Translations under genes and position numbers: made by a program | Part shown: positions 16,488-24,079 of the stretch, piece after piece | Layout of the letters: each line of letters begins with the position of its first letter | Position numbering within the stretch: position 1 is the first letter of the stretch | Assembly (NCBI GenBank): GCA_017519865.1 | Contig: JAFWRQ010000011.1 | Coordinates: 1 to 36,173 of the forward strand | DNA length: 36,173 bases | Direction: 5' to 3' | Origin: Bacteroidales bacterium | Lineage (GTDB): Bacteria > Bacteroidota > Bacteroidia > Bacteroidales > UBA932 | The notes under the pieces: model-generated | Seen by the model: the letters and a program-made list of their open reading frames with translations, nothing else | Told to the model about the DNA's origin: nothing | Databases searched by the model: none

Positions 16488-18280
16488 TGGACGTCAAGGA
16501 TAAAATAGACCTTTTACCGCATTCCCCCGGAGTCTACAGATACTATGACTCCGAGGGGAATGTGATATATGTGGGCAAGGCCAAAGACCTGTTCAAGCGG
16601 GTCCATCAGTATTTCGTGCCGCCCGAGCGGCTGAATACCAAGACCCGCGTGCTGGTTTCGAAGATCGCCGACGTACAGTATTCCGTCGTCGACTCGGAAG
16701 CCGACGCGCTGCTGCTCGAGAACAATCTCATCAAGCAGTACAAGCCCAAATACAACATCCTGCTCAAGGACTCCAAGACCTATCCATGGATATGCGTGAC
16801 TTCGGAGCCGTATCCCAGGGTCTTCTTGACGCGGCGCCTCGTGCAGAACGGCTCGCGCTATTTCGGTCCGTACAGTTCCGCCACTTACGCCCATAACCTG
16901 CTGGACCTTTTCTATGCCAACTATCCGCTGCGCTCCTGCAAGCACAAGATCGATTCCGATTCCATCCTTCGCAAGAAGGTGCGGCCTTGCCTGGATTTCC
17001 ACATCGGCAAATGCCGGGGATGCTGCATCGGTGCCGTCTCGACCGAAGAGTACGGCGGCTGGATCGAGGAGGTCACATCGTTGCTGAAAGGCGGCGTGGG
17101 CGACATCATGCGCCGCTACCGCGAGCGGATGTCGCAGGCCGCCGAGGCTCTTGATTTCGAGACGGCCCAGGAGTTCAAGGACAGGATAGCCGCCCTGGAG
17201 AAGCACTATTCCCACTCGATCATATCCGCCGCACGCGATACCGACGCGGATGTCTTTTCGCTTGTTTTCGAAGGCAACGAGGCTTTCGGCAATTTCCTTC
17301 GCATACGTTCAGGCTCCGTGGTGCAGTCGCTCAACCTCGGGTTCAGGATGAATATCGAGGAGGAGCAGGCATCGGTGCTGAGCACGTTCATAGCCGAGAT
17401 CGAGTCGAAGTTCGGCGAACTGTCCAGGGAGATCGTCGTCCCCTTCCTTCCGGACGTGGAGATACCGGGCGTCACATTCAGAATACCCGTCAAGGGTGAC
17501 AAACTTGCCCTTCTGACGCTGAGCCAGAAGAATGCGAAGGAGTATCAGTTCAACCAGTTGAAACAGCGCGAGCATACCGATCCGGACGCTTTCCGTGCGG
17601 CGGTCGTAGAGGAGATACGCAAGGCCCTTGGAATGAAAGAGGCCCCCGTGCACATGGAGTGCTTCGACAACTCCAACATACAGGGGACCAATCCCGTGGC
17701 GGCCTGCGTCGTGTTCCGCAACGGAGTGCCTTCCAAGAAAGACTATCGCAAGTTCAAGATCAAGACCGTCGTCGGGGCCAACGACTATGCCTCGATGAAG
17801 GAAGTCGTGAACAGGCGTTATTCCAGGATGCTCGCAGAGAATCCGGACGACCTTCCGCAACTGGTCGTAATCGACGGAGGCAAGGGGCAGCTGAACTTTG
17901 CCTGGCAGGCCCTGTGCGAACTCGGGATCCAGGACCGCCTGACCGTGGTCGGACTGGCGGAACGTATGGAGGAAGTGATACGGATCGGTGACCCGTATCC
18001 TCTTTTCCTTGACCGTAACTCCCAGGCATTCAGAGTAATAACCCATATACGAGACGAGGCGCACCGCTTCGGCATCACTTTCCACCGGGACCTGCGCAGC
18101 AAGGCCCAGGTGCATTCCGCCCTGCGCGATATACCCGGCATAGGCGAGAAGACCGAACAGAGGCTGCTGATGCATTTCGGGAGCGTGGCGCGCATAGCGG
18201 CGGCGCCGCAGGCCGACCTCGCGAAGCTGGTCGGGCCCGCGATGGCCGCCCGCATCCGCGCCGCCCTAACCAGTGAATGA
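16487..18280 (+). CDS. uvrC: excinuclease ABC subunit C
   Basis: A 597-residue nucleotide-excision-repair nuclease that makes the two incisions around a DNA lesion with UvrB. Domains in order: GIY-YIG nuclease (about 13-90, GVYRYYDSEGNVIYVGKAKDL), a Cys cluster around residue 165-180 (RPCLDFHIGKCRGCC), the UvrB-interaction UVR helix pair (about 205-240), the RNase H-like 3' nuclease domain (about 370-530, ECFDNSNIQGTNPVA and VVIDGGKGQL) and C-terminal helix-hairpin-helix motifs (IPGIGEKTEQRLL). It starts with GTG 16487 overlapping the previous stop by one base, and its last 4 nt overlap the next gene (ATGA). Confidence 0.95.
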   Translation: MDVKDKIDLLPHSPGVYRYYDSEGNVIYVGKAKDLFKRVHQYFVPPERLNTKTRVLVSKIADVQYSVVDSEADALLLENNLIKQYKPKYNILLKDSKTYPWICVTSEPYPRVFLTRRLVQNGSRYFGPYSSATYAHNLLDLFYANYPLRSCKHKIDSDSILRKKVRPCLDFHIGKCRGCCIGAVSTEEYGGWIEEVTSLLKGGVGDIMRRYRERMSQAAEALDFETAQEFKDRIAALEKHYSHSIISAARDTDADVFSLVFEGNEAFGNFLRIRSGSVVQSLNLGFRMNIEEEQASVLSTFIAEIESKFGELSREIVVPFLPDVEIPGVTFRIPVKGDKLALLTLSQKNAKEYQFNQLKQREHTDPDAFRAAVVEEIRKALGMKEAPVHMECFDNSNIQGTNPVAACVVFRNGVPSKKDYRKFKIKTVVGANDYASMKEVVNRRYSRMLAENPDDLPQLVVIDGGKGQLNFAWQALCELGIQDRLTVVGLAERMEEVIRIGDPYPLFLDRNSQAFRVITHIRDEAHRFGITFHRDLRSKAQVHSALRDIPGIGEKTEQRLLMHFGSVARIAAAPQADLAKLVGPAMAARIRAALTSE

Positions 18281-19041
18281 AGATGGAAGAGAAATTCAAC
18301 AAATGGTTCAACGCTTTCATCCTGATAGGGATGACTGTGGCGATCGTGCTGACCACGATCCTGAAGTTCAATGCATCTGAAGCAGGACGCATCGGGCTGC
18401 TCATCGCCGCCTTCGGCTCGCTGATGGGCATCCTCAGCGTGGTATGCTCCGCCAACGGCAAGATACTTACCTTCCTTTTCGGCTTGCTGGACGTAGCGAT
18501 CTATGCTGTGATGTGTTTCGTCACCTGGCGCAGGGGAGGGGCAGGCCTTGGCAACGCCATCATCAACGGCCTGTATTTCGTGCCAATGCAGTTCATTGGT
18601 TTCGCCCAGTGGAAGAAGCGCGGAGCGAAGGCCCACAAGCAGGTGAACGCCAGGAGGCTGGACGGAAAGCAATGGATACTTTTCTCTTCCCTTTTCCTTT
18701 TGGGTACGGTCGCGGTATATTTCATTCTATGTTCCGTCGACAAGGAGGCTGCGGGGCAGTTCCTCCGCGTAGCGGTGCTGATGGATGCCATAAGCATGGT
18801 CTGCAATATCCTCGGACAATACCTTCTTTCCACCGCATATATGGAGCAGTGGATATTCTGGATCCTGGTCAACATCGCTTCCGTCATAATGTGGAGCGTG
18901 GCGCTGCACAAGACATCTGACCAATACTCAGCGATTTACGTTGTCAAGTATGCGTTCTATCTGCTGAATTCCCTCAACGGCCTGAGGATTTGGATCAACC
19001 TGAGCAAGCGGCACGATGATTGCAAAGAGCAGGTTTCGTAG
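18277..19041 (+). CDS. PnuC-like nicotinamide mononucleotide (or related vitamin) transporter
   Basis: A 254-residue inner-membrane protein with about seven helices. The blocks NGLYFVPMQFIGFAQWKK and MEQWIFWILVNIASVIMW resemble the PnuC family, facilitators for nicotinamide riboside/mononucleotide, with relatives for thiamine and riboflavin. ATG 18277 overlaps the uvrC stop (ATGA); a second ATG at 18283 would also fit. No kinase gene (nadR or thiamine pyrophosphokinase) is adjacent to reveal the substrate. No riboswitch structure was seen upstream, since the gene sits inside an operon. The start position is uncertain by two codons. Confidence 0.75.
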   Translation: MKMEEKFNKWFNAFILIGMTVAIVLTTILKFNASEAGRIGLLIAAFGSLMGILSVVCSANGKILTFLFGLLDVAIYAVMCFVTWRRGGAGLGNAIINGLYFVPMQFIGFAQWKKRGAKAHKQVNARRLDGKQWILFSSLFLLGTVAVYFILCSVDKEAAGQFLRVAVLMDAISMVCNILGQYLLSTAYMEQWIFWILVNIASVIMWSVALHKTSDQYSAIYVVKYAFYLLNSLNGLRIWINLSKRHDDCKEQVS

Positions 19042-19082
19042 GGATTGACCGGCAATCGGCAAAAGTTCCGGAAGTTTTGAGA

Positions 19083-19114
19083 TTTGGAGATTTGGAAAAT
19101 TATTCGTTACTTTG
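19083..19114 (+). promoter_or_regulatory. promoter for acyl carrier protein gene
   Basis: TTTG at 19083-19086 and TTACTTTG at 19107-19114 (one mismatch to TAnnTTTG) are separated by 20 bp. The -7 box ends 53 nt before ATG 19168. The short repeat GATTTGGA occurs twice at the -33 end. The region is AT-rich relative to its surroundings. Confidence 0.55.
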
Positions 19115-19167
19115 CCGAACATTGCAACGAAGTGTATTTTTAAACCATAAACTAAATTTTATTGATT

Positions 19168-19413
19168 ATGCAGTACGAGGAAATCGTAAAAAAGGTTAAG
19201 GAGATCATCGTCGACAAGCTCGGCGTCGAAGCTTCGGAGGTTACTGAAACCGCCAACTTCACCAACGATCTCGGTGCTGACTCCCTTGATACCGTGGAGC
19301 TTCTCATGGAGTTCGAAAGGGTATTCGGCATCAAAATCCCCGATGAGGAAACTAGCGCTATCGCTACTGTACAGGACGCCATTGACAAGGTCAAGGAAAA
19401 ACTCGGTGAGTAG
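19168..19413 (+). CDS. acpP: acyl carrier protein
   Basis: An 81-residue acidic, helical protein. S39 in [12 protein letters not shown] is the site where phosphopantetheine is attached, and the protein carries growing fatty acyl chains during fatty acid synthesis in the cytoplasm. The length and motif are typical. The start is ATG 19168 rather than TTG 19162 two codons earlier. It stands alone with its own promoter and a strong terminator; the usual partner fabF is not the next gene. Confidence 0.95.
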   Translation: MQYEEIVKKVKEIIVDKLGVEASEVTETANFTNDLGADSLDTVELLMEFERVFGIKIPDEETSAIATVQDAIDKVKEKLGE

Positions 19414-19438
19414 CATCTGAAAAAAGCGTAAACACAAA

Positions 19439-19471
19439 GAGGATGGCCCGTTCGGGTCATCCTCATTTTTT
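19439..19471 (+). terminator. intrinsic terminator after acpP
   Basis: GAGGATGGCCCG (19439-19450) pairs with CGGGTCATCCTC (19453-19464), with one G-U pair; the innermost bases form a 4-nt loop. ATTTTTTATC follows. On the other strand the hairpin is followed by TTTGTGTTTACGCTTTTTT, so it could also end the opposing DUF4270 transcript. Confidence 0.85.
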
Positions 19472-19493
19472 ATCTTTTCGTTGAAGGAACTGT

Positions 19494-21218
19494 CTACTGG
19501 GAGTCCTTGGGAAGGGCGTAGACGACACGGATCGTCGGGACCCTGCCGCCCGGGGCTTCGGGCCCGTTCAGGACGGCGTTGAAATAGCGGTCCTTGTCCA
19601 TGTCGATCTTGGACTTGCGGTTGGACGTGGTGGACGAGGAGTTGTACATCGATGCGAGCAGCGCCATGCTGTAATAGTTGGACATGCTGCCATAACCGTA
19701 GCCGCCATATCCGTCATAGCCGTAACCGCCGTAGCCGCCATAGCCATACCCTCCATATCCGTAGCCGTAGCCGCCGTAACCATAGCCGTAACCACCGTAT
19801 CCTCCGTACAACTGGTTGAGGTACATCATCTGCTGCATGTTGTACATGTATTCGGTCATCTTGGCGGAAGTGTCATTCTCCGTTATGAAGTATTCGGTGC
19901 TCATAAGGAGCGTCCAGATGTCGTAGTTTGAGAGCTTCGCATCGTCCGGGGCCTGGAGGAGTTTCTGGATATGGTAAGTGATGTCCGGAGCGTACTGGAG
20001 CAGCGAGCGGTTGAGTCTGCCGGGGTCCTCGCTGCTGGACGAGACGTCGGTGAGGCTGGCGAAGGAAACGCCCTCCTCATAGCTCAGACGGCAGGTGGGG
20101 CTGATGTAGTCCGGGAACTTGTACATCTCGTTGTAGTCCTCGGGCATTTCGAAAGGCAGGACCATCGTAGCGCGGGTCACCACTGCCTCGGCGGGGTCGC
20201 CGTGCCGGGAGATCTCGTCGCGAAGCCTGCCGAGGATCTCCTCGGCCGAGAAAACGGCCTTGAGCCCGCCGCCGCCTTCGATGTGGATGTAATCGGAGGC
20301 CTTGCCCTCGCGGTCGCGCGACTCGTGCGACGTGGAGTTGAAGCAATATTGCGGGAAGGTATAGTAGTCGGCATAGTCGCTGTTCTTCTTGCGGTAGATC
20401 AGCGAGTCGAGCTTGACGAAATCGTTGGGACTGAAGTAGAAGACGACCGTGGAATCCTTCCGTACACCGTTGTACTCGGCAGAGAACGCAAGTTCGGCAT
20501 AGTCCTTCGTGATGTAGCCGTAAGAGGTGTTGATGCCCAGCTGCAGGTTGAACATGTTTATGCGGCCGCCGATGCCTTCGGGTGAATCGGTGTCGATATA
20601 GATGCCCGGGAACTTGGCCAGGTACGCTTTCATGTCCTTCAGGTCGGCATTGGTGATCTTCATGTATTTTTCACCGAAAGCCCGGCTGAAGCGGAAACTA
20701 AGGGAGTCCTTGCCGTTGTAGACGGGGACGCCGTCCGTGATGCGCTCGGACTTGTGCTCCAACGGGGTATTGAGGTCGATGATGTCGAATTCCATGGGCT
20801 TGGCCAACTCATAGACGTTGATGTTCTGGAGGATGTCGGCCTCGGAAACGTCGGCAAAACTGATGGTGTCACGGGCAGCGGTGAACCTGAAGTACTTGAA
20901 CTCGGGATTCCGGCCGAAGTCGACGGAGTCGACAACGGGCACGAGCGAGAGCGCGCAGCTGCGTGTCGTGAGCCCGAACTCGGCGTCGCGCACGGCGCCG
21001 ATGGTGATGCGGGTGTTGGAGTATCCGGTGAGGCTGTCCAGCATCTTCATGTTGATGTCTGTCAGGGGGAACTCAGCGCTGTATACGTCATAGAGCTGCG
21101 AAAGGGGGATGAGGTTCGACCCCAGGGAGTTGTCCACCTTCACGCAGGAATGGCTGCCAAGGATGACGAAGGCTGCGGCAGCCAGGCCGCAGATCTTAAC
21201 CGTGATTCGAGATATCAT
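19494..21218 (-). CDS. DUF4270 family lipoprotein with a Gly/Tyr-rich tract
   Basis: A 574-residue exported protein. The leader ends in ILGSHSC, so Cys 25 is the likely lipidation site. The body (about 30-440) fits the DUF4270 pattern: repeated beta segments, with the early motif NSLGSNLIP at about residue 30. Near the C-terminus (about 471-510) lies a low-complexity run of GGY and GYG units, followed by a Ser/Asn-rich stretch and a final conserved segment ending VVYALPKDSQ. It follows the starch-synthase-like gene by 3 nt on the same strand, an association I recall in Bacteroidota. The function of DUF4270 proteins is not known to me. Confidence 0.8.
   Translation of the reverse strand: MISRITVKICGLAAAAFVILGSHSCVKVDNSLGSNLIPLSQLYDVYSAEFPLTDINMKMLDSLTGYSNTRITIGAVRDAEFGLTTRSCALSLVPVVDSVDFGRNPEFKYFRFTAARDTISFADVSEADILQNINVYELAKPMEFDIIDLNTPLEHKSERITDGVPVYNGKDSLSFRFSRAFGEKYMKITNADLKDMKAYLAKFPGIYIDTDSPEGIGGRINMFNLQLGINTSYGYITKDYAELAFSAEYNGVRKDSTVVFYFSPNDFVKLDSLIYRKKNSDYADYYTFPQYCFNSTSHESRDREGKASDYIHIEGGGGLKAVFSAEEILGRLRDEISRHGDPAEAVVTRATMVLPFEMPEDYNEMYKFPDYISPTCRLSYEEGVSFASLTDVSSSSEDPGRLNRSLLQYAPDITYHIQKLLQAPDDAKLSNYDIWTLLMSTEYFITENDTSAKMTEYMYNMQQMMYLNQLYGGYGGYGYGYGGYGYGYGGYGYGGYGGYGYDGYGGYGYGSMSNYYSMALLASMYNSSSTTSNRKSKIDMDKDRYFNAVLNGPEAPGGRVPTIRVVYALPKDSQ
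19689..19809 (-). repeat. Gly-Tyr coding low-complexity tract
   Basis: About 120 bp encode some forty residues almost entirely Gly and Tyr (GGYGGYGYGYGGYGYG-type units, interrupted once by Asp). Codons vary between GGC/GGT/GGA/GGG and TAC/TAT, so the repeat is kept at the protein level more than as an exact DNA repeat. Near-repeats of 9 to 15 bp could still change in number by slippage. Confidence 0.9.
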
Positions 21219-21221
21219 CGT

Positions 21222-22040
21222 CTACAAATGATCATAAAAACCGTTGTATTCGTCGACGTACCGTCCGCTTGCGAGGGACTCGGCATCGAAGGGGAGGACC
21301 GGAAGGCCCAGTTCCTTGCACCAGGACACGATGTCCTGGTCGACGTCGGGCGACCCGAGGATGATGCCGTCGGAATACTGCGCAGCAGTTTTCGCAAGAT
21401 TTATGCCATCGGGGTTCTCCAGGAGGGGGACGTCGTCGGGGGTGATGCCTCCGAACAGTACGGTTTTCTGGAAATCCTTCCCCAGGGACTCCTTGGGGGT
21501 GTCGCCGAACAATGAAAGGACGACCTTGCTGCCCGAGAAGATCGGGTCGTCCTTGTATGCCTTTTTCAGATACAGGGGGAGGACCTGGGAGATCCAGCCC
21601 TGGCAGTGTATGACATCCGGGGCCCAGCGGAGTTTCTTGACCGTCTCAAGTACTCCACGGGCGAAGAAGACGGCGCGCTCGCCGTTGTCGGCGAAGAACT
21701 TGCCGTTGTCGTCGAAATATGTCTGCTTGCGGCGGAAATAATCTTCGTTGTCGATGAAGTAGACCTGGAGACGGGCCGCGGAGATGGAAGCGACCTTGAT
21801 GATGAGCGGCCTGTCGACGTCGCTTATGATGATGTTCATTCCGGAGAGCCGTATGACCTCATGCAACTGGTTCTTGCGCTCGTTGATGCAGCCGTAGCGC
21901 GGCATGAACGAGCGGATCTCCTTCTTCTTCTCCTGGATACCCTGTGGAAGATGGCGGCCAATGGATGCTATTTCCGATTCCGGAAGGTACGGAGACATTT
22001 CGGAATTGACGAACAGTATTCTTTTTACGGACTCTTCCAT
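21222..22040 (-). CDS. glycogen/starch synthase N-terminal-domain-like protein
   Basis: A 272-residue cytoplasmic protein resembling only the N-terminal Rossmann half of GT5 glycogen/starch synthases (start KRILFVNSEMSPY; later PDVIHCQGW, like the family's 'DVVHAHDW'). The C-terminal GT-B half is absent. The ADP-glucose binding motif KxGGL that should follow the first strand is replaced by LPESEI, so catalysis is doubtful. The start is ATG 22040, 28 nt after a clear -7 box; earlier in-frame codons overlap that promoter. Related stand-alone proteins in Bacteroidota often sit beside panC and DUF4270; here DUF4270 is kept and panC is not adjacent. Confidence 0.75.
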   Translation of the reverse strand: MEESVKRILFVNSEMSPYLPESEIASIGRHLPQGIQEKKKEIRSFMPRYGCINERKNQLHEVIRLSGMNIIISDVDRPLIIKVASISAARLQVYFIDNEDYFRRKQTYFDDNGKFFADNGERAVFFARGVLETVKKLRWAPDVIHCQGWISQVLPLYLKKAYKDDPIFSGSKVVLSLFGDTPKESLGKDFQKTVLFGGITPDDVPLLENPDGINLAKTAAQYSDGIILGSPDVDQDIVSWCKELGLPVLPFDAESLASGRYVDEYNGFYDHL

Positions 22041-22068
22041 TTTGTCTTGCTGTAACAATATCAATATA

Positions 22069-22076
22069 CAAAGGTA
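22069..22076 (-). promoter_or_regulatory. -7 box for the starch-synthase-like/DUF4270 operon
   Basis: The minus strand reads TACCTTTG, an exact TAnnTTTG match ending 28 nt before ATG 22040. It stands back to back with the ftsX promoter. Confidence 0.6.
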
Positions 22077-22106
22077 AGATTTTTTTTTCATATTTCGATA
22101 TTTCAC

Positions 22107-22114
22107 TATCTTTG
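22107..22114 (+). promoter_or_regulatory. -7 box for the ftsX operon
   Basis: TATCTTTG is an exact TAnnTTTG match and ends 23 nt before ATG 22138. A run of nine T lies where a -33 element would be expected. Confidence 0.6.
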
Positions 22115-22137
22115 AGTCTTAATTGCTGAATAGGCCT

Positions 22138-23016
22138 ATGTCCAAAGCGGAGAACAGAATGATGCGCCGCCGCCTGCGCAGCGCCTACCTCTCGACGGTT
22201 ATCAGCATCAGCCTCGTGCTGCTGCTGGTCGGTGTCGCGGCGCTCCTGCTGGTCAATGCGCGCGGCGTTTCCGACTACTTCAAGGAGCTCATGCAGATCT
22301 CCGTGCTCATGAAGCCGGACATCAGCGACGCCCAGACCCTCGAGTTCCAGGTGGTGCTCGACTCCATGTCGTTCGTTTCTTCCACGGAGTTCATCTCAAA
22401 GGCCCAGGGCACCCGTGAGATGGAGCAGATGCTGGGCGAAGGATTCCTGGACATATTCGAGGCTTCCCCCATCCCGGCTTCGGTCAATGTAAGGCTCAGG
22501 GCCGATTACGTGTCTCCCGACAGCCTCGACATCGTCAAGTCGCAGATCCTGGCGTATCCCATCGTGGACGAAGTGGAGTACCAGCAGTCCCTGATCGAGG
22601 CGCTTAACGCCAATCTCCGCAAGATATCCGCGATCCTCGGCATACTCATCGTGCTGCTGCTGTTCATCTCCTTCGTGCTGATCAACAACACCGTCCGGCT
22701 GAACGTATTCGCCCGGCGTTTCACCATCCACACGATGAAGCTCGTGGGTGCGACGCGCTCCTTCATACGCGGACCTTTCATCGTCCAGGCTGTGTTCCAG
22801 GGCCTTTTCTCGGCCTTCATCGCCATCCTCCTCCTGCTCGGCCTGCTGTTCTTCGTCAGGAGCGAGTTCGCGCAGCTTTTCGAGATCTTCTCCCTCAAGC
22901 TGCTGCTCATGGTCATAGGCATCGTCCTGGTCAGCGGCGTGCTCATCTGCGTGGTCAGCACATATTTCGTAGTCAACAAGCTTGTCGCATCCGGCAAGGA
23001 TGAATTATATTATTGA
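22138..23016 (+). CDS. ftsX: cell division permease FtsX
   Basis: A 292-residue inner-membrane protein. It has an N-terminal helix (about 20-42), an extracytoplasmic domain (about 45-165) with ISVLMKPDISD and PIPASVNVRL, and three further helices (about 175-195, 225-250, 260-285). The FtsX block RRFTIHTMKLVGATRSFIRG precedes the third helix. With the ATPase FtsE it transmits a signal to cell-wall hydrolases at division; ftsE is not adjacent, which is usual in this phylum. ATG 22138 is chosen over the upstream TTG 22123. It is followed by DUF3098 after one base. Confidence 0.92.
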   Translation: MSKAENRMMRRRLRSAYLSTVISISLVLLLVGVAALLLVNARGVSDYFKELMQISVLMKPDISDAQTLEFQVVLDSMSFVSSTEFISKAQGTREMEQMLGEGFLDIFEASPIPASVNVRLRADYVSPDSLDIVKSQILAYPIVDEVEYQQSLIEALNANLRKISAILGILIVLLLFISFVLINNTVRLNVFARRFTIHTMKLVGATRSFIRGPFIVQAVFQGLFSAFIAILLLLGLLFFVRSEFAQLFEIFSLKLLLMVIGIVLVSGVLICVVSTYFVVNKLVASGKDELYY

Positions 23017-23017
23017 T

Positions 23018-23266
23018 ATGGAAGACAATCCTAAGATGGCCGTCACCCCGAAAGGACTCAAAACGCTCATAATAGGCGTTCTGGTGATGGTTGCGGGCTA
23101 TATCCTTATGATGGGAGGGGGCGTAAAGGACCCCCAGGTGTTCAACTACGACATGTTCGACTTCCGGCGTCTTGTCGCCGCTCCGCTGGTGATCATAGCC
23201 GGCGTAGTCATAGAGATAATCGGCATAATGGGCGTCGCCAGGAAAGGCCGCAATGATAAGGAGTAG
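23018..23266 (+). CDS. DUF3098 family two-helix membrane protein
   Basis: An 82-residue protein with two hydrophobic helices (about residues 12-32 and 52-72) and the DUF3098 layout: a short polar N-terminus, GYILMMGGG, a loop with the motif DMFDFRR, and a second helix. The start is taken as ATG 23018, one base after the ftsX stop (TGATATG); an in-frame ATG at 23000 inside ftsX is the alternative. DUF3098 between ftsX and uppP is a conserved order in Bacteroidota as I recall, hinting at a role in the cell envelope or division. No activity is known to me. Confidence 0.8.
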   Translation: MEDNPKMAVTPKGLKTLIIGVLVMVAGYILMMGGGVKDPQVFNYDMFDFRRLVAAPLVIIAGVVIEIIGIMGVARKGRNDKE

Positions 23267-23269
23267 GCC

Positions 23270-24076
23270 ATGAACTGGTTGCAGGCGCTTATCCTAGGAC
23301 TGGTGCAGGGACTGACGGAGTTCCTGCCGGTCAGCAGCAGCGGCCATCTCACCATCGGCCGTGAAATCCTCGGCGTGGAAGCGGCGGAGGACCTCGTCTT
23401 CGAGATTACCGTTCATGTCGCCACCGTGCTGGCCACCATTATCGTTTTCCGCAAGCAGATCTGGAAACTGCTCTGCGGGCTTTTCAAGTTCAAGTATAAC
23501 GACGAGACCGACTATATCCTCAAGATCTGCGTTTCCATGATCCCCGTCTTCATTGTCGGGATGTTCTTCAAGGACAAGGTCGAGTCGTTGTTCTCCTCCT
23601 TGCTCGTCGTCGGCCTGGCGCTCGTCGTGACTGCCATGCTGCTGTTCTTCTCCGACGTCTACGGCGGCAGGGCCAGGGCTTCCGCCAAGTCGTATCGCAA
23701 CGGCATCGGCTGGTGGCAGGCTTTGACGGTAGGCCTCGGCCAGGCCCTGGCGGTCGTTCCGGGCCTTTCCCGTTCCGGAACCACCATCAGCACCGGCCTG
23801 TTATGCGGCATGAAGCGCTCCGACGTGGCGCAGTTCTCCTTCCTGATGGTCCTCATCCCCATACTCGGCGAGGCTTTCCTCGACCTGGTGGGCGGCGACA
23901 TGGCGGCGTCTTCAGTCGGAACCGTTCCGCTCATCGTCGGCTTCCTGGCAGCTTTCTTCTCCGGTCTTTTCGCTTGCAAGGTGATGATCGCGCTTGTCAA
24001 GAAGGCTAAACTACGCTGGTTTGCGCTTTACTGCGCCCTCGTCGGCCTTGCCGTCATCATCTTTACGATGTTCTAG
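23270..24076 (+). CDS. uppP: undecaprenyl-diphosphatase
   Basis: A 268-residue integral membrane enzyme (BacA/UppP family) that removes one phosphate from undecaprenyl diphosphate. This recycles the lipid carrier used for peptidoglycan and surface polysaccharide precursors. Signature motifs are QGLTEFLPVSSSGHL near the N-terminus and GLSRSGTTIS in the second half, which form the active site on the periplasmic side. Length and topology are normal. The gene starts 3 nt after DUF3098 and ends 3 nt before the lpxH-like gene, so the four genes form one operon. Confidence 0.95.
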   Translation: MNWLQALILGLVQGLTEFLPVSSSGHLTIGREILGVEAAEDLVFEITVHVATVLATIIVFRKQIWKLLCGLFKFKYNDETDYILKICVSMIPVFIVGMFFKDKVESLFSSLLVVGLALVVTAMLLFFSDVYGGRARASAKSYRNGIGWWQALTVGLGQALAVVPGLSRSGTTISTGLLCGMKRSDVAQFSFLMVLIPILGEAFLDLVGGDMAASSVGTVPLIVGFLAAFFSGLFACKVMIALVKKAKLRWFALYCALVGLAVIIFTMF

Positions 24077-24079
24077 CCA

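Noticed and set aside
18100-18290. A riboswitch in front of the pnuC-like gene
   Set aside because: The gene starts inside the end of uvrC, and no characteristic aptamer stems or terminator could be found there.
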